Source: Lytechinus pictus (Eukaryota; Echinodermata; Echinoidea; Temnopleuroida; Toxopneustidae). Taken from it: a DNA stretch of 64,000 nucleotides. A model generated the notes under the pieces. That model was not told the origin of the DNA. It did not search any database and was given only the letters and a program-made list of their open reading frames with translations. Shown here one piece after another: positions 1-12,030 of the stretch. The first letter of the stretch is position 1. Every line of letters starts with the position of its first letter. Location of the stretch: positions 18,098,603-18,162,602 of the forward strand of contig NC_087254.1 in the NCBI RefSeq assembly GCF_037042905.1, written 5' to 3'. Position numbers and translations under genes: made by a program.

Positions 1-660
1 CTAGATAACTAGCTAGATAGACAGAGATATAGCTAGCTAGATAACGAGCTATCTATCTAAATAACTAGCTATCTATCTAGCTAGCTAGCTATCTAGATAA
101 CTAGCTAGACAACTAGATAACTAGCTAGATAACTAGATAACTAGCTAGTTATCTAGTTAACTATCTAGATAACTAGCTAGATAACTAGCTATCTAGCTAG
201 ATAACTATCTATCTAGCTAGCTAGCTATCTAGATAACTAGATAACTAGCTAGATAACTAGATAACTAGCTAGATCTAGATAACTAGCTAGATAACTAGAT
301 AGCTAGATAGAGATAACTAGCTAGGTAACTAGATAACTAGCTAGCTAGATAAATAGATAGATAGATAGTTAGCTAGATAGATAGGTAGCTAGCTATCTAT
401 AGCTAGATAACTAGCTAGATAGACAGACAGAGATATAGCTAGCTAGATAGATAGATAGATAGACAGACAGAGAGATATATAGATAGACAGAGAGATAGAT
501 AGACAGAGAGATAGATAGATAGCTAGACAGATAGAGATAGCTAGATAGATAGATAGCTAGATAGATAGCTAGATAGCTAGATAGATAGATAGATAGACAG
601 ACAGAGAGATAGATATATAGACAGACAGACAGAGAGATAGACAGACAGATAGATAGATAA
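1..660. repeat. GATA/CTAG/GACA microsatellite
   Basis: The first 660 bases are built almost wholly from short units: CTAGATAA-like octamers at the left, grading into GATA and GACA tetranucleotides at the right. There is no coding potential. The array continues past the left edge, so its full length is unknown. Confidence 0.95.
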
Positions 661-1388
661 ATGGTATTTTACTTTGATAAAAATTCAATTAGCAGCCTGA
701 AGGCTGAATTACATGAATTTGTACAGAGTAAAATTTCAGTAAACAAACAAGCAGTAAAAAAACAACGATGTATATCAATGTATGAAATAAGAAAGGGGAC
801 ACAGAGAAAAATGTATACAGAGGATGAAGTAATGTCAAAAGGAGGAATGGGGTAGGATTAGGAGTAGACTAAAGTTATACACCTTTAAAAAATTAACATA
901 ATGAACATTTTAACCAATGTTGAAAAAATTCACTTGATCACACCTGGTGCCATTATGAATTCAAATTCAGTATATGGAGGTTTTCCACCATGTTCTTCTG
1001 AAATGTAGTGATGAAAATGCTGACATGCTCAAAGAGAAAACTGATGATGTCAAACTTCAGAACTATATTGCTCAGGAGATCATTATAAAAAAACAAATTA
1101 TTATGTTGGATGAGAAATAAAAGAGTTGCAGTGACAACAGACACTGTCAAATGATTTTTTTTTTATTGCCCCCTATCAATGTTACATTGAGGGTTGGTGA
1201 CAAAGTTAACAGATATTCTGTGATTGCAAACTCAAAATTATGTTGTGGATGACCCCCCACCCCTTAAAGTATCATGTAATGTTCATTGAATAGATTAAAC
1301 TATTAATCTAATGTGACACAGGAAGTAATTTAAAGAATTGACCTTTACTGTACGTAAATCAATACATAGAAAGGGAGTAGATACTTAC
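661..1388. other. AT-rich intron sequence, no gene seen
   Basis: This stretch lies beyond the last visible exon of the minus-strand gene, so it is probably its intron. Short Lys-rich plus-strand open stretches at 661-855 and about 1000-1120 lack splice context and family resemblance. I see no confident feature. Confidence 0.4.
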
Positions 1389-4300
1389 TTATTTTGTTCC
1401 CTGAAACTTCTTTCTAAGACATCTCTTGTCGGTGGGAATGTATCTTCTGTTCCGACTGTTCTTCTCACACCAATCAAGTCCAGAAGTCCTCTCTTACCAA
1501 TGTCCTACACACACAGAGAAAAAAAAACATGCAAAAATTCACTTAAATTGGAGATTCTATCAGGGGATGGGTCCTTTTGAAAAGAGTTTCACACAGCTCT
1601 ATTGACTAGGGTGATCATCTCGGAGGCAGTTCAAGTCACCAGAAGGGAGTTCCACTCTAATTATCCCAAAAGTCTTAATCTGGATGAACCACATGATGTT
1701 ATTCTACAGTAAATTGCTGATTGATCTAAACCAGGGCCTCGTCTTACGAGTTACGATTGATCCGATCAATCGTAACTCTATGGAAATCCATCAGTGTCAT
1801 AATTTTTTCTACAGGAAATTTGCAAAATGTCCTTTGTAAGCAAAGGAGAACACACCAAATTGTCAAGAAATCCATGAATTTATGGATATACATTCATATC
1901 TAGAAATCTTTTGAAGAAACATGAATTTTATATGTTGACACTGCTGGCCGTTCATAGTTGAGATTGATTGGATCAATCGCAAATCTTTGTAAGATGGGGC
2001 CCTGTTCGATCTTCTGCTTGGTCTCATCCCACATGGTATAATACTACTTCATCTAAAACCAGTTTGTCTAATTACTACTTAGCCCATTTACCTTTTTCTC
2101 TCCTTTCAAGTTAAGCATTAACTATTACATTTATTATCCACTTGATCTAATACCACTTAATCTATATGGTCAGATGAAATGAATATGAACCAAATTTTCA
2201 TTTGACAGAGTAGAAAAATCTACAAGTAGACAAAGTGTAAATAAACAAACTGGGCATCAAACTGAATGAGAAGTAGACTGTGAGAGTCTTACTTAGACCA
2301 AGTGTAGCGTAGACCAAACGATGAGAAAAAAATGACAGTAGAATATATTAGCCCATGAGCCCATGAAGTCCGGGTTATAATTGAGCAAGGTGCCACAAGA
2401 AAAAGGAGAAATTTTCATATAGTGCTTCTAGACCAGTTTTTTTACGCTGAATATGAATATATGAGGTAACCAGGCTGTATCCTGAAAATTAACCAGCGAG
2501 GGCGCTTTTTTCAAAATGGCCGCCAAATTTTCAGAACATTTGAATTTTCGTACATAGATTTTGACATAAATATTCCATTGCCACAAAATTAGTGTCATAT
2601 GAAAGACAAATAAATTTTCGACAATTTGGTACTATTTATAGGGGATAAGTAGGTCATTTGGCTGAGATTTTAAGTAGAAAACTGCATTTTTTGTCATTTT
2701 TTCCCAAAAATTGAAAATTTAGCAAATACATGATTTTACATAATTCTGAGAAAAATGAATGAATTACCTTGAAATGTTCCAGAAAACTTAATTGACATAC
2801 TATTATCATGTGGATGAAATTCCAACTCTGTATCATTCTTCTTAGCAAATTTATAAGGTATCAAACTTGAATACTTCAATTTCAGAAATGTCGCTTTTTG
2901 TATGCATTTCCATAGACTAATACGTATAACATGTACTGTACATGTATAATATGTATAATGTATAGTTTAATAAAATTTAAATGCAATTATCTCCGCTTTT
3001 TAACCACTTGGAGAGTTAAGAGTAGGCTTTTCTCTATCAGCTACATAAAACAAAATGTTGGCACGTCAAGGCCTGACCCTCTCATGGGGTGGGGGTGTCG
3101 AAGTCACCCCCCCCCCCCTTGCCCTTGGCTATATCATGTCGTTGTATATTGCCTATTTGTTGGAAAAATCTCTGTTTTTTTTAGCACCCATTGAAGCAAA
3201 AACAGGCATTTCTGCTATACAGTACAGTCACTTTGATTGCTTTGAAACCACTTGGAGAGGAAAGAGTATATAGGCTTTGTTCTACCAGCTACATACAAAG
3301 TGGCACATCGAAGCCTACCCCTCTCGGGGGGGGGGGTTGCTTAATATTGCCAATTTATTTGAAAATTCACAATTTTGGACCCAACATTGAGGCCAAAAAT
3401 CGTTTGTGCTTTGTTGTACACCCCATTTTATTGATTTGAAACCACTTAGAGAGGAAAGAGTAGAGTTTGTTCTACCAACTACATATAAATAAGCACTGGC
3501 ACATTGAACCCTAGCCCTCTCATGGGCTGTCTAAGTCACCCCCCTCCCCCTCTATATCATGTATATTGCCGATTTATTGGATATTTCACCATTTTGGATC
3601 ACCCATTCAGGCAAAAGCGTGTTCCTACTATATAGTACAGCCAATTTTATTTTCTTGCAATGACTTGGAGAGGAAAGATTAGGCTTTGCTCTATCAGCTA
3701 CATATAAAGAAGTGTTGGCAAATCAAAGCGTATCTCCTTCAAGCGGCTGTAGAAGTTACCCCACTAATTTTCGGTTTTGGGCTATTTGTTGAAAAGTCAC
3801 CATTTTGGAGCCCCCATTGAAGCAAAAAGGCGTCTCTGATATATAGTTCTGCCACTTTTATTGCCTTGAAACCACTTAGAGAGGAAAGAATAGGCTTTGC
3901 TCTATCAGCTACATAATTTTGTGCTGGCAAATAAAAGCCTACCCCCTTCTGCGGGCTGTCGAAATCACCCCCTCACCCCTTTGCGTTATTACCTATTTAT
4001 TGGAAATTCACCTTTTTTGAGCCCCCATTGAGGTAAAAAGACATATCTGATATAAAGTTCTGCCACTTTTATTTCCTTGAAACCAATTAAGGAGGAAAGA
4101 ATATGCTTTGCTCTACAAAGAAGTGCTGGCACATTGAAGCTTACCTATCTTGGCGGCTGTCAAATCACCCCACCCCTCTTGCATTATTGCCTAATTATTT
4201 GAAAATTCACAATTTTTGAGCCCCCATTGAGGCGATATGCACTTCTGCTGTATAAAACACCCAATTTCATTTTCTTGAAACCACTTGGAGAGGAAAGAGT

Positions 4301-7300
4301 AGGTTCCCATCTTTCAGCTATATATAACGAATTGCTGCCATATCGAAGCCTGAGCCACTTCAGGGGACTATATAGATGTTACCCCACCTTTTTTACGATT
4401 TTTTCCAATTCATTGGAAAACTCGCCATTTTGGAGCCCCATTGAGGCAAAAAAGTGTTTCTGGTATATAGTAGAGCCACTTCTTTATATGTAGCTGTTAG
4501 AGGAAAGCCTACTCTTTCCTCTCCAAGTAGTTTCAAGGCGGTAATAGTGGTAGAACTATATATCAGAACCGCCTTTTTGCCTCAATGGGGGCTCCAAAAT
4601 GGTGAATTTTCCAATAAATAAGCAATAATGAAAAAGGGTGGGGTGATTTCAACAGCCCTCTGATGGGGATAGGCTTTTATTTGCGAGCATGTCTTTATAT
4701 GTAGCTGTTAAAGCAAAGCCTATTTTTTCTCTCCAAGAGTTTTCAAGGGTGAAACAAGGCAGAAACATAATCAGAAATGACTTTATGCCCCAATGGGGGC
4801 TCCAAAGTGGTGATTTTTTCAATAAATAGGCAATAATGCAAAAGGGATGGGTGATTTCGACAGCCTCCTGCTGTTTGCCTGCACTTTTTTATATGTGGCT
4901 GATAAAGCAAAACTTATTCTTTCCTCCCTAAGTGGTTTCAAGGATTTAAAAGTGGCAGAACTATATATCATAAACGCCTTTTTTCCTCAATGGAGGCTCC
5001 AAAATGGTGAATTTCAAGGGGGGGGGGGTAATTTCGACAGTCCCCTAAAGGGAGTAGGCTTTTATTTGCCAGCACATCTTTTTATGTAGCTGATAAAGCA
5101 AAACCTATTCTTTACTCCCTAAGTGGTTTCAAGGCAGTAATAGTGGCAGAACTATATCAGAAATGCCTTTTTGCCTAAATGGGGGCTCCAAAATGGTGAA
5201 TTTTCCAATAAATAGGCAATAATGCAAAAGGGGTGGGGTGATTTCAACAGCCTCCCGGAGGGAGTAGGCTTTTATTTGCCAGCACTTCTTTATATGTGGC
5301 TGATAAAGCAAATCCTATTCTTTCCTCCCTAAGTGGTTTCAAGGCAGTAAAAGTGGCAGAACTATATCAGAAACGCCTTTTTGCCTAAATGGGGGCTCCA
5401 AAATGGTGAATTTTTCAATAAATATGCTATAATGCAAAAGGGATGGGGTGATTTCAACAGCATCCCGGAAGGAGTAGGCTTTTCTTTGCCAGCACCTGTT
5501 TATATGCAGCTGATAGAGCAAAGCCTACTCTTTCCTCTACAAGTCATTGCAAGAAAATGAAATTGGCTATATAGTAGAAACGCACTTTTGCCTCAATGGG
5601 TGATTCAAAATGGTGTAATTTCCAATAAATAGGCAATATACATGATATAGAGGGGGAGGGGTTGACTTAGACAGCGCCTGAGAGGGATATTTTTCGATGT
5701 GCCAGCGCTTCTTAATAATTTGTAGCTGATAGAGCAAAGCCTACGCTTTTCTCTCAAAGTAATTGCAAGAAAATACAATTGGCTGTATGATATAGAAACG
5801 CCCTTATGCCTCAATGGGTGATCCAAAATGATGAAATTTCCAATAAATAGGCAACATACATGATATAGAGGAGGGGGTGACTTAGACAGCCCCTGAGAGG
5901 GCTAGGGTTCGATGTGCTAGCGCTTATTTATGTAGCTGGTAGAACAAACTCTACTCTCTCAAATTGATAAAATACTATAAAGCACAAACGCTTTTTTGCC
6001 TCAATGTTGGGTCCAAAATGGTGAATTTCCAAATACATTGGCAATAAGCAAAAGGGGGAGGGGTGACTTCCCCAGCGCCCTCCCCCCCGTGAGGGGTTGG
6101 CTTCGATGTACGTGCCACTTCTTTTGATATAGCTGGTAGAACAAACATGACAAAGCTTACTCTTTTCCTCTCCAAGTGGTTTCAAAGTAATTAAAGTGGC
6201 TGTACTGTATAGCAGAAATGCCTTTTGCCTCAATGGGTGCTTCAAAAAATAGCGATTTTCCAATAGGCAATATACAACAACATGATATAGCCAAAGCGGG
6301 TGGGGGGGGGGGGCTTCGACACCCCCACCCCATGAGAGTGTTAGGCCTCGATGTGCCAACATTTTGTTTTATGTAGCTGATAGAGAAAAGCCTACTCTTA
6401 ACTCTCCAAGTGGTTAAAAAGCGGAGATAATTGCCTTTAAATTTTATTAAACTATACATTATATATATTATACATGTACATGTTATACGTATTAGTCTAT
6501 GGAAATGCATACAAAAAGCGACATTTCTGAAATTGAAGTACTAGGTATTCAAGTTTGATACCTTATAAATTTGCTAAGAAGAATGATACAGAGTTGGAAT
6601 TTCATCCACATGATAATAGTATGTCAATTAAGTTTTCTGGAACATTTCAAGGTAATTCATTCATTTTTCTCAGAATTATGTAAAATCATGTATTTGCTAA
6701 ATTTTCAATTTTTGGGAAAAAATGACAAAAAATGCAGTTTTCTACTTAAAATCTCAGCCAAATGACCTACTTATCCCCTATAAATAGTACCAAATTGTAG
6801 AAAATTTATTTGTCTTTCATATGACACTAATTTTGTGGCAATGGAATATTTATGTCAAAATCTATGTACGAAAATTCAAATGTTCTGAAAATTTGGCGGC
6901 CATTTTGAAAAAAGCGCCCTCACGGGTTAATTTTCAGGATACAGCCTGGTTACCTCATATATTCATATTCAGCGTAAAAAACTGGTCTAGAAGCACTATA
7001 TGAAAATTTCTCCTTTTTCTTGTGGCACCTTGCTCAATTATAACCCGGACTATTAATGAGAAATAGACCACTTGCTTGTAGACCATATGCACATGAAGAA
7101 AAAACAATTTTATTGTTCGAAACAAAATCTGAAATAAAAATACTTCAAATTTTTATTTTTGCCCAATTGATCGTGGGCCCAGCAACTCCATGCAGCGCCA
7201 GATCGACGTAGCGCTATCCCTTGAATCGCTAAACAAGGTAGCAGCAACTCTCATCTTTTTTTAAACATCTTTTGGTCTGACGCGGCTAGGGTTTGAAATC

Positions 7301-10300
7301 ACCGAAACCCTCATTCCTTGTTTGATCATTTCCTTACCTTAAACAACTGGCTTATCTTGTGTTTCTTCTCGTCATCTTGCAACCCTTCCCATGATCCTCT
7401 GATTCCCATCATGTGACACGTCACATTGTCCAGAACCATTTTCCTTTAGTTAAAAGAAGAAAAAAAAAGGAAAGATATGACTTCATCAAAAATGAACATT
7501 GCAAATTATACATCTCAATACAGCTACATATTATACCATTGTCATCATTAAAATTAGCAATGTCAGTTATCAGCAACATCATAATCTGATTGAAATAAAG
7601 TTTACAACTATTATCAACATCATAACCATTATTATGTACTTCAGTCATTATTACCATCACCACCATAACCGATTAAAAATGCTGAATGATGTATGTTCAA
7701 GAACCATCATAATCATCAACAAAATAATCATCATCATGGCTCCTACAATCATCATCGGCCGCATCACCACAATTACAATCACTATAACAACAAACATCTC
7801 CATCATCACCAGAAACGGACTACCAAAATGAAATGATTTAGAAGAAAAAACATACTGGACAAATACTTGAAAATCCCTCACCTTTTATCAATGCCATCTG
7901 CTTCATCCAGACACTCATATGTAATCAGATCCTTGGCATAACACACTCTATGGGAGAGAAAAAAAAAATGTTTAAAAAAAGTTGCACTACGATACTGGTA
8001 AAAAGAAGGCTTTGTTATCCATACTCTAGGCAAGAACCAACATATGCCATTTGTATTGTGACATGTCTATTGGTGGAGTATTCTGGCCTTGAAACAATTT
8101 AAATTAACTTAAAAAGAAAGAAAGGAACTTTTAGCCAAAATAATGATATTTTTGTTCTTCAATGATGGAAAAGACTCAAATAAGTGAGAAATGTAAATTG
8201 ATGTTACTTAAAAAGAGTAGGAAGTGTTTAATTACTCACACTAATGTATTGATTGTTTATTTACTGTGAAACTTCTGAAATAAAATGTGAGCCTATGACC
8301 TAAGTTGGGCATCACTCTGTTGCACAATTCAACATAATTTTTATTCACTTTTCAAGTCCATTGAATAGGACATTTAAGGACGTTCCACAGTTAAAATGAA
8401 GTCCATGTCATTTTCACCAAATTTTGCAGAGAGTTACTTTGGTATCTATGCATTATGAAAATGCAAAAATAACATAGGTTCATGTGCTTATTTTTTTTTC
8501 TACGGGTCTTCAAAGTTGCCATATTTGAATGATATGCAATCTTGCGCAATTAAGAGAATTATGCCTCTCTTAGACCTCACGAATTCACCAAATGAGTTTA
8601 AATCACCTTTACTCAGTGGATACCGCATCAAAACTTCATCAAATTTTCAAGATATATGACAAAGAGTATACCAAAGTAAGAGAAAGTCTTTTGATTAGTA
8701 AAACTATATCTATTTGGAGTCAGCAGCGCCCTCATTTGGCAAGAATGGTGCAAAAACTCGGAAAAAACAAATCTTCAAAGACGTGAATCTACTCAAAAAT
8801 TAAAAAAAAGTATTTTGTAAGCTGCAGTTTTTTCAAAATCCATGTCATTTTCATAAAATTTGGCTAAATTGTAGAGGAATGCATATCAAATAGTAAATTA
8901 AGAGGCTTTTTATAGGAGGAAATTATAATTTGTTAACAAATTTTCGGCATTACTCCTATTTGTTTAAGATCAGTATGCTCGATCTGTAAATGAAAATCAT
9001 AAGATCAGTATGCTCGATCTGTAATGAAAATCATATGATCATAAGTCAGAAAAAATTGGAACCAGTGGGATTCGAACCTGCCATCTACTGCTTTCCGGGC
9101 AGCGACTCAACCACCAGGCTATTCTGGTTCACGGCTAAGCCACGATGAACTGGAATTCAAATACCCTCGATCCTCTTCTTTCTGACTCATTAATATTCAA
9201 ATACTGTATGCTCGATCTTAAACAAATAGGAGTAATGCCGAAAATTTGTTAACAAATTATAATTTCCTCCTATAAAAAGCCTCTTAATTTACTATCTATT
9301 GTCCACGGCGGACGGTATTTGAATATTAATGAGTCAGAAAGAAGAGGATCGAGGGTATTTGAATTCCAGTTCATCGTGGCTTAGCCGTGAACCAGAATAG
9401 CCTGGTGGTTGAGTCGCTGCCCGGAAAGCAGTAGATGGCAGGTTCGAATCCCACTGGTTCCAATTTTTTCTGACTTATGATCATATGATTTTCATTACAG
9501 ATCGAGCATACTGATCTTATGATTTTCATTTACAGATCGAGCATACTGATCTTAAACAAATAGGAATAATGCCGAAAATTTGTTAACAAATTATAATTTC
9601 CTCCTATAAAAAGCCTCTTAATTTACTATCTATTGTCCACGGCGGACGGTATTTGAATATTAATGAGTCAGAAAGAAGAGGATCGAGGGTATTTGAATTC
9701 CAGTTCATCGTAGCTTAGCCGTGAACCAGAATAGCCTGGTGGTTGAGTCGCTGCCCGGAAAGCAGTAGATGGCAGGTTCGAATCCCACTGGTTCCAATTT
9801 TTTCTGACTTATGATCATATGATTTTCATTACTGATCGAGCATACTGATCTTATGATTTTCATTTACAGATCGAGCATACTGATCTTAAACAAATAGGAG
9901 TAATGCCGAAAATTTGTTAACAAATTAATGCATATCAAAGTTGTCTTTTACCCATGCCTTCATTTATTACTTTCCAAGTTTCTTCACTATTTCCTAGAGC
10001 ATATTGGAATTTTATCAGTATGCTTTTTTCGTGATGCTCGAATGACATTAATATATTTCGAATTTTTTTAAACTTGTTGAAAATATGTATATCGTTTGGT
10101 CTTTTGATATGATTTTTATATTATTTATTCTTTATGTGGATTGATTTCAGAATAGATCTAGTAATCCATGGCTTACAGATAATTTCATGTCTTTTTTGCC
10201 TTTTTATCAGAGGTATATTTTAAAAGTATTTTTAAAAACATCAGTCTTTTCATTAGATAATTAAAAAATTACCCATAATCCATCCACTGATTTAGGATAT

Positions 10301-11923
10301 CTGCAAGCAAAGTGTAGAGAGGTATCTCTGGATAAAGGAAGCTTCCTACTGATGACGGCTGGTGATGGCGAGATGTTTGCTCTACAGGATGGTACAGGAG
10401 TCTGGATCGGTCATCACTAGATATCATCTTCTGTTTATGTAAGTCATCAATAGCCTAATGACCAAAAGAGGGAGTTTGAACACAATGATTAAAATCATTA
10501 CAACTAAAAACAACAACAGAATCAGAGAGGCAGAATGTTTTAAATTTGAACCAAACAATAAATAGATGGATTGTTGCTTGCACATAGACAAAAAACTTCT
10601 GCCTTCACCATTGCAAAGTCAGATAACACTCTAAACTTATAAAAGTCAAACAATGAGAGGAGGAAGAGAAAGAGGAACAAAATAGAGGGATAAGGAGGGG
10701 TGATACGACATTTGCTCAGGTGTCCAGTCTTAATCTCTCAGAGGGCATAGGGTTAGAGTTAGGATTTTAATAGAGTTTTCTGGTTTAGAATAAGGTAAGG
10801 ATTAGGGTTTATTTAGGTTTGGAGGTTAGGTTTCATATTTGGCTGAATGTGCAGATTTTCCATCAGAACAATAGTTGCCGGATCAAATGCCATGGAAACC
10901 AAGGAGGACGGGTGCGGAAACAAAGAAGGAGGAGGAGAAGGAGAAGGAAGAGAAGAAGGAGGAGAAGGAGGAAGACTTACCAATAGAACAGCATGTTCCA
11001 TTTCTCCCATATCAGGGTGGCTGGTCAAAAATTCAGTCATATCCTGCATCAAGGACCAATAATAAATAAAATCATGTGTTTATTCAAATGATCCACACAC
11101 AAAATATATCACAAATTACAGCCAATTAATTGCATTGCAGATTCTTTTGTAGAGTAAAACATCATCAAAATTATAGTAAATTAATAAAAATTCCACACTT
11201 CAAAGTTATCATAAATAAATCATCAAAATATGTCTTCATTCTTGACTTTCTTGTAGATCTACTTTATTATAATTTTGTCAGGAAACTGCAACTTTCATTT
11301 CTTTTTATTTATATCTTGCATAGATCTAGTAATGATAATTCTTATCTAGTAATAGAGAGAGCTCGAAGTTGAAACAATACTAGATGGGGGTCCCATGCCC
11401 GGAACTTAAGCGGATATAAAAACATTAACATTTTTGTCTGGGTTTTCTCAACACACATGCATCAAATTAAAAGCAGACATATTTATGAAAGTTTTTGCGT
11501 TGTGATATTGTCTCAGCTCACATTATTTTCAAATATCAAATTATTTTCAAATAATTTACAAACTATTGATCACAAAGTATCTGATATTGCTCATTTGCTG
11601 TCTGGTCCAGATATGCAACGACTGAGTATACTGAGCCAAGCTTAGTAAAATTATGAATGTCTTAAACTATGATAAAAAGTTTTTTTTTATTTATAACTGT
11701 AGTGTTACTACTATAGTGTTAGTTCAGTTCATCATGTTCAGTTCATAACTTCACTTCAGTTCAGGCCTCCGCTTCGCCCTTTGGAAGTGCATTTTTACAA
11801 GCACATTATTTCACAACATAAACCTGGCATTGGTGTGAGTGGGCAACAATATCAATATCTGGCTTTACAATACAGGAAATGAAACAAAAGTCCGTATATA
11901 GTACTTACCTCCCCACCGATCAT
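1389..11923 (-). CDS. Unrecognised multi-exon gene, 3' part beyond left edge
   Basis: Six coding exons chain in one frame on the minus strand, in transcription order: 11923-11909, 11043-10981, 10430-10273, 7947-7882, 7443-7338 and 1504-1389. Each has an AG acceptor and a GT donor, and the phases fit at every junction. The protein so far is about 174 residues. It starts MIGGEDMTEFLTSHP and includes the segments VCYAKDLITYECLDEADGID, VTCHMMGIRGSWEGL and FPPTRDVLERSFREQN. I see no signal peptide, membrane segment or family motif I can name. The start ATG at 11923-11921 has A at -3, and the open frame upstream of it carries a Ser-Ala run. The 1504-1389 exon ends in phase 2 at a good donor, so more exons lie left of the window. 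The gene is divergent from DRC3, about 7.7 kb between start codons. I infer a real protein-coding gene; its function is unknown. Confidence 0.75.
1734..2002. mobile_element. Short inverted-repeat element (MITE-like)
   Basis: The left end starts GGGCCTCGTCTTACGA and the right end finishes TAAGATGGGGCCC, imperfect inverted copies. Inner arms also pair (GATTGATC near 1757 with GATCAATC near 1972). There is no open frame. It sits in an intron of the minus-strand gene. Confidence 0.6.
2367..7051. mobile_element. 4.7-kb foldback element with inverted satellite arms
   Basis: The ends are inverted copies. AGTCCGGGTTATAATTGAGC at 2367 is mirrored by the sequence ending at 7051. Paired positions keep a constant coordinate sum near 9419 for about 700 bases; for example 2654-2848 is mirrored by 6571-6765 and encodes the same 64-residue open stretch on opposite strands. 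Inside, about 205-bp tandem repeats run forward to about 4475 and then reversed. No transposase frame was found, so it is non-autonomous if it moved by transposition. It lies in the intron between exons 7443-7338 and 1504-1389 of the unrecognised gene. I found no clear target duplication. Confidence 0.85.
2995..6420. repeat. About 205-bp satellite, orientation flips near 4475
   Basis: The landmark AACCACTTGGAGAGGAAAG recurs near 3002, 3247, 3438, 3662, 3867, 4078 and 4276. Its reverse complement recurs about ten times from 4520 to 6400. Each unit also carries a short C- or G-run and an 'attttggagcccccattgag' block. Short open frames here are by-products of the repeat. Confidence 0.85.
7052..7337. 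other. Intron sequence, nothing recognised
   Basis: This stretch lies between the foldback element and the 7443-7338 exon. No coding, structural or repeat signal stood out. Confidence 0.4.
7540..7830. repeat. Imperfect ATC/ATT trinucleotide repeat
   Basis: The sequence is rich in CAT, ATC and ATT triplets and so gives long but low-complexity frames (His/Ile/Thr one way, Met/Val/Ile the other). It lies in the intron between exons 7947-7882 and 7443-7338. It is not a gene. Confidence 0.7.
8370..8877. repeat. Probable dispersed repeat hosting the tRNA-derived element
   Basis: This is non-coding sequence with internal near-repeats: 'gtccatgtcattttcacc' near 8401 is echoed by 'atccatgtcattttcat' near 8839. 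It resumes after 9939. The duplicated target AATGCATATCAAA shows the next element inserted into it. Confidence 0.4.
9058..9130 (-). ncRNA. tRNA-like Pol III head, copy 1
   Basis: On the minus strand GAACCAG pairs with CTGGTTC as a 7-bp acceptor-like stem. An A-box-like TAGCCTGGTGG and a box B GGTTCGAATCC are present. The D and T stems pair poorly and loop position 33 is C, so a working tRNA is unlikely. It is best read as the promoter head of the SINE-like unit. Confidence 0.65.
9389..9461 (+). ncRNA. tRNA-like Pol III head, copy 2
   Basis: Same structure as the inverted copy. A 5-bp anticodon-like stem holds a CCGGAAA loop (GGA at the anticodon place). A run of six T follows within a few bases, as expected of a Pol III terminator. 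The T stem has mismatches. Confidence 0.65.
9723..9796 (+). ncRNA. tRNA-like Pol III head, copy 3
   Basis: Nearly identical to copy 2, about 335 bases downstream, with the same A-box-like and box B motifs and the same T-run. Confidence 0.65.
9940..10272. other. Intron sequence, nothing recognised
   Basis: AT-rich continuation of the host repeat into intron sequence, up to the donor of exon 10430-10273. No gene or clear structure seen. Confidence 0.4.
10913..10978 (+). repeat. GGAGAA-type polypurine tract next to a splice donor
   Basis: A pure purine run on the plus strand gives an intronic polypyrimidine run on the transcribed minus strand. It begins within a few bases of the donor of exon 11043-10981. 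Confidence 0.7.
11044..11908. other. First intron of the unrecognised gene
   Basis: Non-coding sequence between the proposed first and second coding exons. Short open frames here (for example 11130-11372 and 11457-11645) have no family resemblance. No repeat was recognised. Confidence 0.45.
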
Positions 11924-12030
11924 GTTTGTGGCTGTAGTCAAAGCCGAGTCGGACGGGGCAGCGAGCGTCGATACTGTATGATCGCCAGAGGCAGAGGCAG
12001 AGGCAGAGGCAGACAGCGGGAATGAATCTT
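11924..12030 (-). other. Probable 5' UTR of the unrecognised gene
   Basis: This GC-richer stretch lies just upstream of the proposed ATG. It contains a GAGGCA-type hexamer run at 11988-12014 that reads as Ser-Ala in the gene's frame, but a stop codon closes that frame further up and no ATG is available there. I treat it as 5' UTR. The transcription start is not visible. Confidence 0.4.

Larger units (their letters stand above)
8878..9939. mobile_element. Three-unit tRNA-derived (SINE-like) element with 13-bp target duplication
   Basis: AATGCATATCAAA at 8878-8890 and 9927-9939 is a direct duplication flanking three copies of an about 335-bp unit. The first copy is inverted (about 8891-9215); the other two (about 9215-9548 and 9548-9926) are direct. 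Each unit carries a tRNA-like head, a T-run after it, and a tail with repeated GATCGAGCATACTGATCTTA. The single flanking duplication suggests the trimer arrived as one piece. It lies in the intron between exons 10430-10273 and 7947-7882 of the unrecognised gene. Confidence 0.8.

Noticed and set aside
661-855. 64-codon plus-strand frame after the microsatellite
   Set aside because: Single short frame without homology, splice context or promoter sign, lying in an antisense intron.
7499-7881. Overlapping frames over the ATC/ATT repeat
   Set aside because: Trinucleotide repeat lacking stops; composition-driven.
9389-9461. Functional tRNA-Ser (GGA)
   Set aside because: No long variable arm, poor D and T stems, C at loop position 33, and the unit is repeated inside a mobile element.
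10740-10830. Telomere-like GGTTAG/TTAGGG phrases (also 62345-62400)
   Set aside because: Too degenerate and short to be an interstitial telomere array; low-complexity drift is enough.
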